A DNA stretch of 64,000 nt from Mycobacterium sp. IS-1742 (GTDB lineage: Bacteria; Actinomycetota; Actinomycetes; Mycobacteriales; Mycobacteriaceae), in assembly GCF_001500125.1 (NCBI RefSeq), contig NZ_LQIV01000042.1:62001-126000 (forward strand). The letters run 5' to 3'. Both the position numbers and the translations under genes were made by a program. Positions within the stretch are counted from its first letter, which is position 1; each line of letters opens with the position of its first letter. Under the pieces are notes generated by a model. It was not told where the DNA came from. It saw nothing but the letters and a program-made list of their open reading frames with translations, and did no database searches. Below, in pieces: positions 53,200 to 61,802 of this stretch.

Positions 53200-54552
53200 T
53201 CAGCGCGCCGCTTCCGCGAACGCCGGCCGCTGTCGCCGCGCCCGCTCGGCCCCGGCGGCCATTTCGCGGGTGCGGATGTCGTGTTCGTAGACGAAATAGT
53301 CGACCTGCTGGGTGTGTCGCGGCCGGTCGGTGCAGTGGCCGGCGTGCAACCGCTGGTCGGCGTCGATCACCCGCTCCATCTCCGAACGGCCGGGCAGGGC
53401 GTAGCGACCCACCGCGTACGCGGCGAGCAGCCGCGACTGGCATTCCACGAACGGGAACAACGTGGGCACGGACTGGGCGAACCCGATGAACACCACATCG
53501 TCGACGCCCGGCAGGAACATGCGCTTGTAGAGCCGGATCTGGTTGTCGGGCGCGCTGATGAACGCCGGGTCGAAGAACGGGAAGGTGATGTTGTAACCGG
53601 TGGAGTAGACGATGGCGTCGTAGTCGTCGCTGGTGCCGTCTTCGAAATGCACTGTGTGGCCGTCCAACCGGGCGACGTTGGGCTTGGGGGTGACGTCGCC
53701 GGAGCCCAGTCGCAGCGGCAGTTCCACCGACTGCGTCGGGTGGGCCTCGAAGAGTTTGTGGTTGGCCGGCGGCAAGCCGTAGCTCGTGGGGTCGGTGCCC
53801 AGCATCGGCGCGATGAGCTGTAACGCCTTGCGCTGCCAGGACAGCGGCAGGTGCGGCGACGTGCGGAAGAACTGATCCCCGGGGCGCCCCGCGATGAACT
53901 TCGGCACGATCCAGGCGCTCGACCGCGTCGACAGCGTCACCGTGTTCTGCAGCGACCTGGCCGACAGCTCCACCGTGATGTCGGCGGCGCTGTTGCCCAG
54001 ACCCACCACCAGGATGCGTTTCCCCGTCAGCTCCAGCGGGGTGTGTGGGTCGATGTAGTGGTGCGAATGAATGGACTCGCCTGCGAATTCACCGGGGAAG
54101 TCCGGCCAGCGCGGATCCCAGTGGTGCCCGTTCGCGACCACCAGCAGATCGAATCGGCGCCGCTCCCCCGACTGGTCCTCGATGTCCCAGCCGCCGGTGG
54201 GTCTGCGTTCGGCGCGCACCACACCGTTGTTGAACTCGATGCCGTCGAGCAGTCCGAACGCCTCCGCGTAGTCGTCCAGGTACGCCTTGATCTGAGTGTG
54301 GTGCGGGAAGGACGGGAAGTGCTCGGGCATCGGGAAGTCCTTGAACGACAACCGGTGCTTCGACGTGTCGATGTGCAGTGAGCGGTATGCCGAGCTGTGA
54401 CCGTTGGGGTTACCGAATGCCCAATTGCCGCCGATGCGGTCGGAACTCTCGAAGGTGGTGTGAGGGACTCCGTAGTCCTTGAGCATCTTGGCGGCGGTCA
54501 GGCCGCTGATGCCCGCGCCGATGATCGCTGTGCGTGGCGACGACTGACCCAC
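53200..54552 (-). CDS. Flavin-containing monooxygenase (class B)
   Basis: A 450-residue FAD/NADPH monooxygenase. It has the FAD motif GAGISG (12-17), the FMO signature FxGxxxHxxxY as FAGESIHSHHY (156-166) and the NADPH motif GLGNSA (184-189). Unlike the flavoprotein at 11035, the signature histidine is present. It could oxidise N or S centres or perform Baeyer-Villiger chemistry. The GTG start is unusual because its ribosome site is the 3' arm of a 9-bp hairpin (54558-54579). It heads a three-gene operon. Confidence 0.88.
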   Translation of the reverse strand: MGQSSPRTAIIGAGISGLTAAKMLKDYGVPHTTFESSDRIGGNWAFGNPNGHSSAYRSLHIDTSKHRLSFKDFPMPEHFPSFPHHTQIKAYLDDYAEAFGLLDGIEFNNGVVRAERRPTGGWDIEDQSGERRRFDLLVVANGHHWDPRWPDFPGEFAGESIHSHHYIDPHTPLELTGKRILVVGLGNSAADITVELSARSLQNTVTLSTRSSAWIVPKFIAGRPGDQFFRTSPHLPLSWQRKALQLIAPMLGTDPTSYGLPPANHKLFEAHPTQSVELPLRLGSGDVTPKPNVARLDGHTVHFEDGTSDDYDAIVYSTGYNITFPFFDPAFISAPDNQIRLYKRMFLPGVDDVVFIGFAQSVPTLFPFVECQSRLLAAYAVGRYALPGRSEMERVIDADQRLHAGHCTDRPRHTQQVDYFVYEHDIRTREMAAGAERARRQRPAFAEAAR

Positions 54553-54557
54553 GTGGA

Positions 54558-54579
54558 CTCCTCACCGAGTGGTGAGGAG
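54558..54579 (-). promoter_or_regulatory. Hairpin covering the ribosome site of the flavin monooxygenase
   Basis: Read on the minus strand, CTCCTCACC and GGTGAGGAG are perfect 9-base complements around an ACTC loop. The 3' arm contains the only good ribosome site (GAGGAG), 5 bases before the GTG at 54552. Folding would hide the site, so translation of the monooxygenase may be switched. Alternatively the repeat could be a protein-binding operator. Confidence 0.6.
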
Positions 54580-54597
54580 CACACTAACCACGCGATG

Positions 54598-54629
54598 TGA
54601 CATGCGTCAATCAAATCTGACAGATGTCA
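54598..54629. promoter_or_regulatory. Tandem operator-like inverted repeats upstream of the monooxygenase
   Basis: Two copies of a 12-base element lie 20 bases apart, start to start: TGACATGCGTCA (54598-54609) and TGACAGATGTCA (54618-54629). The second is the core of a perfect 7-2-7 repeat, TCTGACA-GA-TGTCAGA (54616-54631). Two-turn spacing on one DNA face is typical for cooperative binding by TetR dimers. The likely regulator is encoded at 52565. Confidence 0.6.
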
Positions 54630-54636
54630 GACGGCC

Positions 54637-55089
54637 TCAACCGATGAAACGCACGATCGACTCGGCGACGGCGGCCGGCTTCTCCGCCCCCTCGATCTCC
54701 ACGGTGATGGTGGTCATCGCCTGAACGGCGCCGTCGAGGCGGTCCACCTTGCTGATCTCCCCGCGGGCCCGCAGCCGCGCGCCCACTTTCACCGGGTTGA
54801 TGAAGCGAACCTTGTTGTAGCCGTAGTTGATCGCCATCGCGATGTTGCCGACCGTGTACAGCTGATGACTGAAGTGCGGCAGCAGCGACAGGGTCAACAG
54901 TCCGTGCGCGATGGTGCCGCCGAAGGGACCCTGGGCCGCCTTCTCGGGATCGACGTGGATCCACTGGTGGTCGTCGGTGGCGTCGGCGAAGAGGTTCACC
55001 CGGTCCTGGGTGATCTCGAGCCATTCGGTGGGGCCGAGTGAGGTGCCCTCAGCCGCCGCGAGCTCGTCCAGTCCATCGAAGGTCTTCAC
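54637..55089 (-). CDS. MaoC-type (R)-enoyl-CoA hydratase
   Basis: A 150-residue hotdog-fold hydratase. The catalytic dyad is visible as Asp40 and His45 in DATDDHQWIHVD, followed by GGTIAHGLLTLSL. Members add water to 2-enoyl-CoA to give the R-3-hydroxy product. The GTG start has a strong AGGAG site. It is followed by the promoter elements of the monooxygenase operon on the same strand. It may serve the island or general metabolism; its short, single-domain form is usual. Confidence 0.88.
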   Translation of the reverse strand: MKTFDGLDELAAAEGTSLGPTEWLEITQDRVNLFADATDDHQWIHVDPEKAAQGPFGGTIAHGLLTLSLLPHFSHQLYTVGNIAMAINYGYNKVRFINPVKVGARLRARGEISKVDRLDGAVQAMTTITVEIEGAEKPAAVAESIVRFIG

Positions 55090-56269
55090 GGGTGTCTCCT
55101 CTCCGGCGCCGACGCGCCACTGCCGCTTCGCACCCTACGGTCCACCGCCGCGCCGATCGACGCCGGGAGCGCCGCTGGGTCGCCGTCGGCCGCGAGAAAC
55201 CGCAATTCGAATTTGCCAGAATTGCGCGCATTCGCGCGTTTCCGGGAAGGCGTGTCCATTGTCGCGCGGAGCGATATGCGGAATGGAAACGAAGAACCGC
55301 GGCCGCACTTTACCCATTCGGATCCGATGGCCGACGGCAACCGATGCCCGTTCCCGGTGGCACGCGCGGACACAAACACAGACGGCGCAGGTATCCGGCA
55401 TCGACGTGCCGAATGCCGGGAGCAATCGTGAGGTATTGCCCTGCGCAACTATCGCGGGGATTCGGCCCTGACCGCGACAGCGACCGCGACATGGCGAGGT
55501 GGCGGTATTCGCCGGCGATTCGCTGCCCGAGCCGTCGAGGACCGTCCGCGTCCTGCCGCGGCGGCGAGCACTCTGGACCCGTCGGACGGAGTCGACCCGG
55601 CCGCTCGCTCCGACCCCGTGACCCGCGGCGGGCGCACACCTCCGAGCGCACCTCGGAGCCTCATGGGAGCGGCGATAACCGTGGCGCCGAGGGGCCTCCT
55701 GGCAAACCTGCAACACCACGGCGACGGGTGGATCTCCCGCCGCCGGGACCGCTGGGTGCCCGCCTGCGCGGACGCCCCGCACACGACGGTCGGACTCGCG
55801 CCGGCGGCGCTCGGACCGCCATGGCGCCGGCGTGCCGGGCGCCCGCCGCGGAAGGTCCGTTCGTGGTGGGCCGGCGCCGCGCCCCGGGGCCGGCGGGCGG
55901 CCGACCGTCGTGTGGGCGTGACGAGTCTCACAACCTGGCTCGGCCGGCAAACAGCAAGAAACCTCTGTTCAACGCGCAAACACGGGGGTATGGCGGTCAG
56001 TGCAATCGCAAAGTTCGCCGGATCCGATCGACGGACAAACGACCAGCGAAGACCCGCGAATAGCCGATTGCCATAACTGAAGTTGCGTGCACAAACTGCG
56101 ACCGGGCCGCAGTACGGATAACGCAATACTGGACAAGTTTCACTCGCTAGCTGGAATGGAACCCACTATGAGCGGGATACTCAAGTTCGCGTATTCGCAA
56201 CACCGCGTGACGCGCACCATGACCAGCCGCCGCCTCCCCCCGGGGCGGCAGCCCGAAGGACGGACACCC
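55090..56269. other. 1.2-kb stretch without a convincing gene
   Basis: Several open frames cross this stretch on both strands, but their products are arginine- and proline-rich, overlap each other and show no recognisable domain or well-placed ribosome site. Local base composition is more AT-rich near 55200-55300 and 55940-56160. In M. tuberculosis an EAL-domain gene (Rv1357c) lies upstream of the genes that follow here; it is not present. An 8-base inverted repeat lies at 55201-55226. The right end must contain the promoter of the moeY operon. Confidence 0.6.
55201..55226. repeat. 8-base inverted repeat in the gene-poor stretch
   Basis: CGCAATTC and GAATTGCG form a perfect inverted repeat around a 10-base loop. 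It lies about 110 bases upstream of the MaoC start and could be an operator for that gene or a structural remnant. No further copy was noticed in the window. Confidence 0.4.
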
Positions 56270-57019
56270 ATGCCTGTTGCCCAGCTAGACACCCCCACCC
56301 CCGGGCTTCTGGAACTGGACCGGAACCCGACCTGGTTCGACGACGCAAGCCAGTGCACCATCGTCCTGGCGCAGCCCGCCACCGAGCCCGAGCTGTGGGC
56401 CGAGTATGTTCGCGGGGCGCGGCTCAGCTATCACAAGCACGGTGTCGAGCGAGCGCTCGACACCGGCGCTCTCGAGCGCGGGGACGACACCGCTTTGTTC
56501 TGCGCGGGCATCAACAAGGCCGGACAGGTGGTCGGCGGCGTCCGCGCCAAGGGACCGTACAGCGCGGTCGACGAGTGCCACGCGGTGGTCGAGTGGGACG
56601 GCCAGCCCGGTCTGGCCGCGGTGCGCAAAATGGTCGGTGATCGCCTTCCGTTCGGCGTGGTGGAAATCAAATCGGCATGGGTGAGCGACGACCCCGAACA
56701 GAGCCGAGCGCTCACCGACGTCCTGGCTCGTGTGCCTCTGCATTCGATGATGTTGCTCGACGCCCAATTCGCAGTCGCCACGGCGGCGGCATATGTCTTG
56801 AATCGCTGGTTATCCTCGGGCGGTGTGCTCGCCGCCAAGATTCCCGCGACTCCATATCCGGACGCCCGATATCAGACCAAGATGATGTGGTGGGACAGGC
56901 GCACATACGCCAATCACGCCGATCCCAAGCAGGTTTCGACGTTCTTCGCCGAAACGCGGCAGGTGACGGCGCAACTCGACGGGGTCGGCGAACTCGCGGC
57001 GGCGGCTTCGTCCAGCTGA
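56270..57019 (+). CDS. Rv1356c-like protein of unknown function, possibly acyltransferase-fold
   Basis: A 249-residue protein that sits where Rv1356c lies in M. tuberculosis, directly before moeY. Segments such as GINKAGQVVGGVRAKGPY and ECHAVVEWDGQPGL could belong to a GNAT-like or N-acyl amino acid synthase-like fold, but no catalytic motif is certain. ATG 56270 with GAAGGA upstream was chosen; in-frame ATGs at 56168 and 56087 would add 34 or 61 residues of low-complexity sequence. Its stop overlaps the next start by one base, so it is co-translated with the ThiF-nitroreductase protein and may act on the same substrate. Confidence 0.72.
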   Translation: MPVAQLDTPTPGLLELDRNPTWFDDASQCTIVLAQPATEPELWAEYVRGARLSYHKHGVERALDTGALERGDDTALFCAGINKAGQVVGGVRAKGPYSAVDECHAVVEWDGQPGLAAVRKMVGDRLPFGVVEIKSAWVSDDPEQSRALTDVLARVPLHSMMLLDAQFAVATAAAYVLNRWLSSGGVLAAKIPATPYPDARYQTKMMWWDRRTYANHADPKQVSTFFAETRQVTAQLDGVGELAAAASSS

Positions 57020-59145
57020 TGACGGGGTTCACCACCGATCCGACTTCCTTCACCGCCACCGTCCTGACCGACGACGACCACGACGCCTTCGCGACGCTAC
57101 GGTCGATTCCCGGGGTCGAATTCGTCGACCGCGCCGCGGAACTGCGCTCGGCGCTGTCCGAGCTGCGTCCGCCCCCCGACGCGGATCTGACCGGTGAGCC
57201 CACCGGGTGGGCGTACTTCCCGTGGCGGCGCACGGTCGTGCGCGTCCTCGGTCCCCGCGCGCACCGGCGGCTCCGGCTCGACCGCAACCGGAATCTGATC
57301 ACCGCGGCAGAGCAGCAGCGGCTCGGACGGTTGCGGGTCGGCGTCGTCGGCCTCAGCGTCGGCCACACCGTGGCCCACACGCTCGCCGCACAGGGGGTCT
57401 GCGGGGAACTGCGACTCGCCGACTTCGACGGGCTCGAGGTGTCGAACCTCAACCGCGTACCCGCGAGCCTCGTCGACGTCGGGGTGAACAAGGCGGTCGT
57501 CGCCGCCCGGCGGGTCGCCGAGCTCGACCCCTACCTCCCAGTGCAGGTGACCACCGAAGGCGTCACGTCGGCCACCGTCGAGCAGTTCCTCGACGGGCTC
57601 GACGTGGTGATCGAGGAGTGCGATTCGCTCGACGTGAAGGTGCTGGTTCGTGAGCATGCGCGGGCCCGACGCATCCCGGTCCTGATGGCCACCAGTGACC
57701 GCGGTCTGCTCGACATCGAACGCTTCGACCTGGACCCGGCACGGCCGCTGCTGCACGGACTGCTCGGCGACATCGACTCGGCGGCGCTGTCCGGGTTGAC
57801 GAGCAAGGACAAGGTGCCGTACGTGCTGCGCATCCTCGATGCGCAGGCGCTCTCGCCACGGATGGCCGCGTCGCTGGTTGAGGTCGGCACGAGCCTGACG
57901 ACGTGGCCGCAGCTCGCCGGCGAGGTCGCGCTGGGCGCCACCGCCGTCGCCGAGGCGGTGCGCCGCATCGGTCTGGGCGAGCCGCTGTCCTCGGGCCGGA
58001 TCCGCATCGATGCCGCCGCGCTCCTCGACCGCGTCGAGGACCCGCTCGGCGGCGCACCGACCGACGACACCGACGACGATCCGGGCCCCGATGCGGGCGC
58101 GGACTCCATCGTCGAGAAGGTCGCCGCCGCAGCGGTCCGGGCGCCGTCGGGCGGCAATGCGCAGCCGTGGCAGATCGCACTGCAGCCCGACGCCGTCCAC
58201 CTGTGGGTGGCCCCCGAGGCCACCACGGCCATGGACGTCGCGTACCGGGGTAGCGCCGTGGCGCTGGGTGCGGCGGTCCTCAACGCGCGGATCGCCGCGG
58301 CGGCCCATCACCGCGCTGCCGAGGTCGACCTCGAGCGCGGCGATGAGCGCACCCCCCTGCGGGCCGTCGTCAAGCTCGGACGAGCCGAGGACGCCGACCT
58401 CGCGCGCCTCTACCCTGCGATGTTGCGCCGGGAGACCAACCGGCACCACGGATCGGGTACACCGCTCGGGAACGCCGAGGTCCAGGCGCTGAGCGCCGCG
58501 GCGCGGGCGCAGGGCGCCCGCCTGACGTTGCTCACCGACGCCTGCGACATCGCCGAGGCCGCCGAGATCCTCGCGGCGACCGACCGGATCCGGTATCTCA
58601 CCCCACGCCTGCACTCGGAGATGTTCTCGGAACTGCGGTGGCCAGGCGATCCGGCGCCCGACTCCGGCATCGACGTGCGCACCCTGGAATTGGGAGCGAC
58701 GGACCTGGTCAAACTCGACATCCTGCGCCGGGGCGAGGTCATGGCCAACCTGGCCCGGTGGGAGGCGGGGTCGGCGCTCGGCGACGACACCTACGACCGC
58801 CTGACGTCCAGCGCCGGGCTGGGTGTCGTCACCATCACCGGTCACACCCTGCCGGACTACCTGCGCGGCGGCGCGGCCACCGAGGCCGTGTGGATCGCCG
58901 CCGAACAACACGGCGTCGCGACCCATCCCGTGTCGCCGGTGTTCCTCTACGCGCATGACGACCACGAGCTCGCCGAACTCTCACCGGGGTTCGCCGGTGA
59001 ACTCGGCGAGTTGCGACGTCGGTTCCGCGCGCTGACCGGCACCGGCGCGGACGAGTCCGAGGCGTTGGTCCTCCGCTTCTCCATCGCACCCCGAGCGTCT
59101 CGGCGCAGCAGACGCCGCAGCCTGACCACACCGGCACCGGCATGA
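57019..59145 (+). CDS. moeY: ThiF-like adenylyltransferase/nitroreductase fusion (MoeY-like)
   Basis: A 708-residue fusion matching Rv1355c (MoeY, about 715 residues). After a 100-residue N-terminal region, an E1/ThiF domain starts with GVVGLSVGHTVAHTL and has the ATP-site motif DFDGLEVSNLNR (135-146). A nitroreductase-like FMN domain follows from about residue 370 (VRAPSGGNAQPWQI). The name suggests molybdopterin biosynthesis, but activation of a peptide or carboxylate followed by a flavin redox step is equally possible. It overlaps both neighbours by 1-4 bases, tying it to the c-di-GMP enzyme downstream. Confidence 0.85.
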   Translation: MTGFTTDPTSFTATVLTDDDHDAFATLRSIPGVEFVDRAAELRSALSELRPPPDADLTGEPTGWAYFPWRRTVVRVLGPRAHRRLRLDRNRNLITAAEQQRLGRLRVGVVGLSVGHTVAHTLAAQGVCGELRLADFDGLEVSNLNRVPASLVDVGVNKAVVAARRVAELDPYLPVQVTTEGVTSATVEQFLDGLDVVIEECDSLDVKVLVREHARARRIPVLMATSDRGLLDIERFDLDPARPLLHGLLGDIDSAALSGLTSKDKVPYVLRILDAQALSPRMAASLVEVGTSLTTWPQLAGEVALGATAVAEAVRRIGLGEPLSSGRIRIDAAALLDRVEDPLGGAPTDDTDDDPGPDAGADSIVEKVAAAAVRAPSGGNAQPWQIALQPDAVHLWVAPEATTAMDVAYRGSAVALGAAVLNARIAAAAHHRAAEVDLERGDERTPLRAVVKLGRAEDADLARLYPAMLRRETNRHHGSGTPLGNAEVQALSAAARAQGARLTLLTDACDIAEAAEILAATDRIRYLTPRLHSEMFSELRWPGDPAPDSGIDVRTLELGATDLVKLDILRRGEVMANLARWEAGSALGDDTYDRLTSSAGLGVVTITGHTLPDYLRGGAATEAVWIAAEQHGVATHPVSPVFLYAHDDHELAELSPGFAGELGELRRRFRALTGTGADESEALVLRFSIAPRASRRSRRRSLTTPAPA

Positions 59146-60971
59146 CGCCGGGAACGGAGACGACCGTGCCGAGAAACCACGAGGTCCTCGTGACATCGGT
59201 CGCGACGGACCTGATGGCGGTCACGGCGGCGACGTCGGTCGAGGTGAGCGAACGCGTACTCGGCGACCTCGTCTCCTACTTCGACGTCGATGTGAGTTTC
59301 CTGCGCCACAACGACCACCGCGTCCACGCCTCCGAACTCGTCGCCGAATGGCCGCCGCGCTCGGGCGCCGGCGACCTCGACCCGCTCGAGGTCGTGTACT
59401 TCTCCGACGCGGATCCGGTGTTCGCGCAGACCGAACATCTCTGCGAACCCGTCATCCTGCGACCCGATCCCGCGGACCCGAGCGGTCTGCGCGGGGCGGC
59501 CACGGTCGCCGAGGTGCCGTTGCGGTCCGGTGACGTGACGACCGGGGTCCTGGGCTTCGTCAAGTTCGGCGACCGCGCCTGGCAGCGAGACGAACTCAAC
59601 GCGCTCACCGCGATCGCGTCGCTGTTCGCCCAGGTGCAGGCCAGGATCGCCGCCGAGGAGCGCCTGCGGTACCTCGCCGACCACGACGACCTGACCGGTC
59701 TGCACAACCGGCGTTCCCTGCTGGGGCACCTCGACGAGCGGCTCGCGGCGGGGCGCCCGGGTCCCGTTGCCCTGCTCTTCTTCGATCTCGACCGGCTCAA
59801 GGCGGTCAACGACTACCTCGGCCACATCGCCGGTGACTGGTTCATCCGGATCCTCGCCGAACGCCTGCAACAGGGCGAGGAGGCGAAGTTCATCGCCCGC
59901 CTGGGCGGGGACGAGTTCGTCGTGGTGCCTGCTGCGCCGATGACAGCCGATGCCGCGGAGTCCCTCGCCCACCGATTACAGGCCGTTCTGCGGGAACGGG
60001 TTTCGATAGACGGTGAGATGCTGACCCGGACGATCAGCATCGGTGTGGCCGTCGGTATGCCCGGCTGCGACACCACCTCGGATCTGCTCAGCCGGGCGGA
60101 CCAGGCGGTGTTGAGCGCCAAAGGGGCCGGCGGCAACTGCATCTCGGTCTTCAGCGAAGAGATGTCGCAGGAGATCGCCCTGCGCAACGACATCGAGTTA
60201 CACCTTCAGAACGTCATCGACAGCGGCGCCCTGGTCCTGCACTACCTGCCCGAGGTCGACATCCGGACCGGTGAGATCCTCGCGACCGAGGCCCTCGTCC
60301 GCTGGCAGCATCCGACACGCGGACTGCTGTCCCCCGACCGGTTCATCGGGGTGGCCGAGTCCATCAACCTCGCGGGCGAACTCGGACGGTGGGTGCTGCG
60401 CAACGCCTGCGCCGAGTTCGCACGCTGGCGCGCGGCCGGTGTGGGCAGCGGAATAGTGCTGCGGGTCAACGTGTCTCCGGTTCAGCTTGTCACGGAGGGC
60501 TTCGTCGAATCCGTCGCGGAGGTGATGGCGGATTTCGGCCTGGAACGCGGGTCGGTCTGCCTCGAGATCACCGAGAGCGTGGTCGTGCAGGACATCGACA
60601 CCACGCGGGTCACCCTCGCGGGGCTCAAGGACGCCGGGGTCCAGGTCGCGATCGACGACTTCGGGACGGGTTACAGCGTGTTGTCGCTGCTCAAATCCCT
60701 GCCCGTGGACACCCTGAAGATCGACAAGGGTTTCGTGCAGGACCTCGGCTCCAACGCGGGCGACCTGGCGATCGTCCGTGCCATCGTCGCGCTCGCGGAT
60801 GCGTTCGGTCTCGAACTGGTGGCCGAGGGAGTCGAAACCGAGGTCGGCGCACGGACTCTGCTGCACCACGGGTGCCATCGCGCCCAGGGTTTCCTGCTGT
60901 CGCGTCCGGTGCCCGGCGAGCAGATGGAGCGGCTACTGGCCGAAGGGCGGGTGGCCGTTCATTTCTCGTGA
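59142..60971 (+). CDS. dcpA: Bifunctional c-di-GMP enzyme, GAF-GGDEF-EAL
   Basis: A 609-residue protein with an N-terminal GAF-like sensor (about 17-165), a diguanylate cyclase domain with intact GGDEF (255-259) and a phosphodiesterase domain with intact EAL (383-385), DDFGTG, KIDKGF and AEGVE. Both activities are therefore possible, as shown for the mycobacterial homologue (Rv1354c, DcpA/MSDGC-1). The inhibitory RxxD site normally five residues before GGDEF is absent (EEAK instead), so product feedback at that site is not expected. The start overlaps the moeY stop by ATGA. Confidence 0.9.
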   Translation: MTPGTETTVPRNHEVLVTSVATDLMAVTAATSVEVSERVLGDLVSYFDVDVSFLRHNDHRVHASELVAEWPPRSGAGDLDPLEVVYFSDADPVFAQTEHLCEPVILRPDPADPSGLRGAATVAEVPLRSGDVTTGVLGFVKFGDRAWQRDELNALTAIASLFAQVQARIAAEERLRYLADHDDLTGLHNRRSLLGHLDERLAAGRPGPVALLFFDLDRLKAVNDYLGHIAGDWFIRILAERLQQGEEAKFIARLGGDEFVVVPAAPMTADAAESLAHRLQAVLRERVSIDGEMLTRTISIGVAVGMPGCDTTSDLLSRADQAVLSAKGAGGNCISVFSEEMSQEIALRNDIELHLQNVIDSGALVLHYLPEVDIRTGEILATEALVRWQHPTRGLLSPDRFIGVAESINLAGELGRWVLRNACAEFARWRAAGVGSGIVLRVNVSPVQLVTEGFVESVAEVMADFGLERGSVCLEITESVVVQDIDTTRVTLAGLKDAGVQVAIDDFGTGYSVLSLLKSLPVDTLKIDKGFVQDLGSNAGDLAIVRAIVALADAFGLELVAEGVETEVGARTLLHHGCHRAQGFLLSRPVPGEQMERLLAEGRVAVHFS

Positions 60972-61802
60972 GCGCCGGGGTTCGGCGCGGTTCCTCCGGG
61001 ATTCGCGCATCGCCTTCGGGAGCTGCCGGTTGCTGCTCGAGCAGGTCGCCGAGGGGGGGGTCGCGGGCGGGGCGGCCGCGAGCAGTTCGACGCGGGCGAA
61101 CCGGCTGCCGATCTCACTGACGAGGGCCACCTCGGCCTCGTCGTCACCGCGCTCGTAATCAGCCTCACGGTGGATGACCCGCGGCGCGAGGGTGACCCCG
61201 TGCCGGGACCGCACGGCGTAGGGCCCCTCCCCGGTCTCGAGCACCGCACCGACGACAACACCTTCCTCGAAGACGATCCGCTGCAGGCGGGCGCCGGAGG
61301 CGACGTCGATGTCGCGGATCCGCGCCTCACCCTCGAGCCACGTCGCGATCGGCACCGGACCGCCCTGAGCCGGCAGCGCGATCCTGCCGACCGGTTTGAC
61401 CTGCACCGGACGGTTGTCGAGCGTCCGCATGGTGGTGGTTCGCCAGTCGGTGACCCTGGTGTGCAGCAGCGCGTACGGCGAGAGCAGGCACTGCTCGGTC
61501 CACTTCCTGAGCCGGGCCCCGTAGAACGGTGCGGCCCTGCGCCGCTCGGCCGCTGTCAGCGGCCGGACCGGACGCACGGGCACCTCGGCCGTCGGCCGCG
61601 GAACGGTCGCGAGACCGTCGGTCAGCGCGGCGAAGTACGCAAGGGTCTGCTCGTCCTCCACCTGATCAGCCGGCCATCCCCGATCGCCTGCCGCGGATGC
61701 GGCGACGAGCACGTCGACCCCGGCGTCGGCCGCCACCACAGCGCTGGCGAGCGCACCGACGACACCGCCCACACACAGCACGTCGACTTCGTGGTCCCAC
61801 AT
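60933..61802 (-). CDS. FAD-binding-fold protein, possible C-terminal frameshift
   Basis: A 289-residue protein with an N-terminal dinucleotide-binding fold (DVLCVGGVVGALASA) and sequence resembling the first part of FAD-dependent dehydrogenases (KVW-type strand KPVGRIALPAQ, later VVGAVLETGEGPYAV and LAPRVIHREADYERG). ATG 61802 was chosen; a TTG at 61832 is weaker. The last 50 residues look unnatural and follow a run of eight G on the plus strand (61053-61060), and the end overlaps the GGDEF/EAL gene by 39 bases. A one-base slip may have changed the true C-terminus. No catalytic role can be assigned. Confidence 0.65.
   Translation of the reverse strand: MWDHEVDVLCVGGVVGALASAVVAADAGVDVLVAASAAGDRGWPADQVEDEQTLAYFAALTDGLATVPRPTAEVPVRPVRPLTAAERRRAAPFYGARLRKWTEQCLLSPYALLHTRVTDWRTTTMRTLDNRPVQVKPVGRIALPAQGGPVPIATWLEGEARIRDIDVASGARLQRIVFEEGVVVGAVLETGEGPYAVRSRHGVTLAPRVIHREADYERGDDEAEVALVSEIGSRFARVELLAAAPPATPPSATCSSSNRQLPKAMRESRRNRAEPRRSREMNGHPPFGQ

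Noticed and set aside
55038..56126. Several frames of 150-340 codons in the gene-poor stretch
   Set aside because: They overlap one another on both strands, have shadow-like composition and show no domain or good ribosome site.
55975..56160. Possible c-di-GMP riboswitch upstream of the GGDEF/EAL operon
   Set aside because: Short GCAAAC and GCAAAG pieces recall the GEMM motif, but the required paired stems and spacing could not be found.
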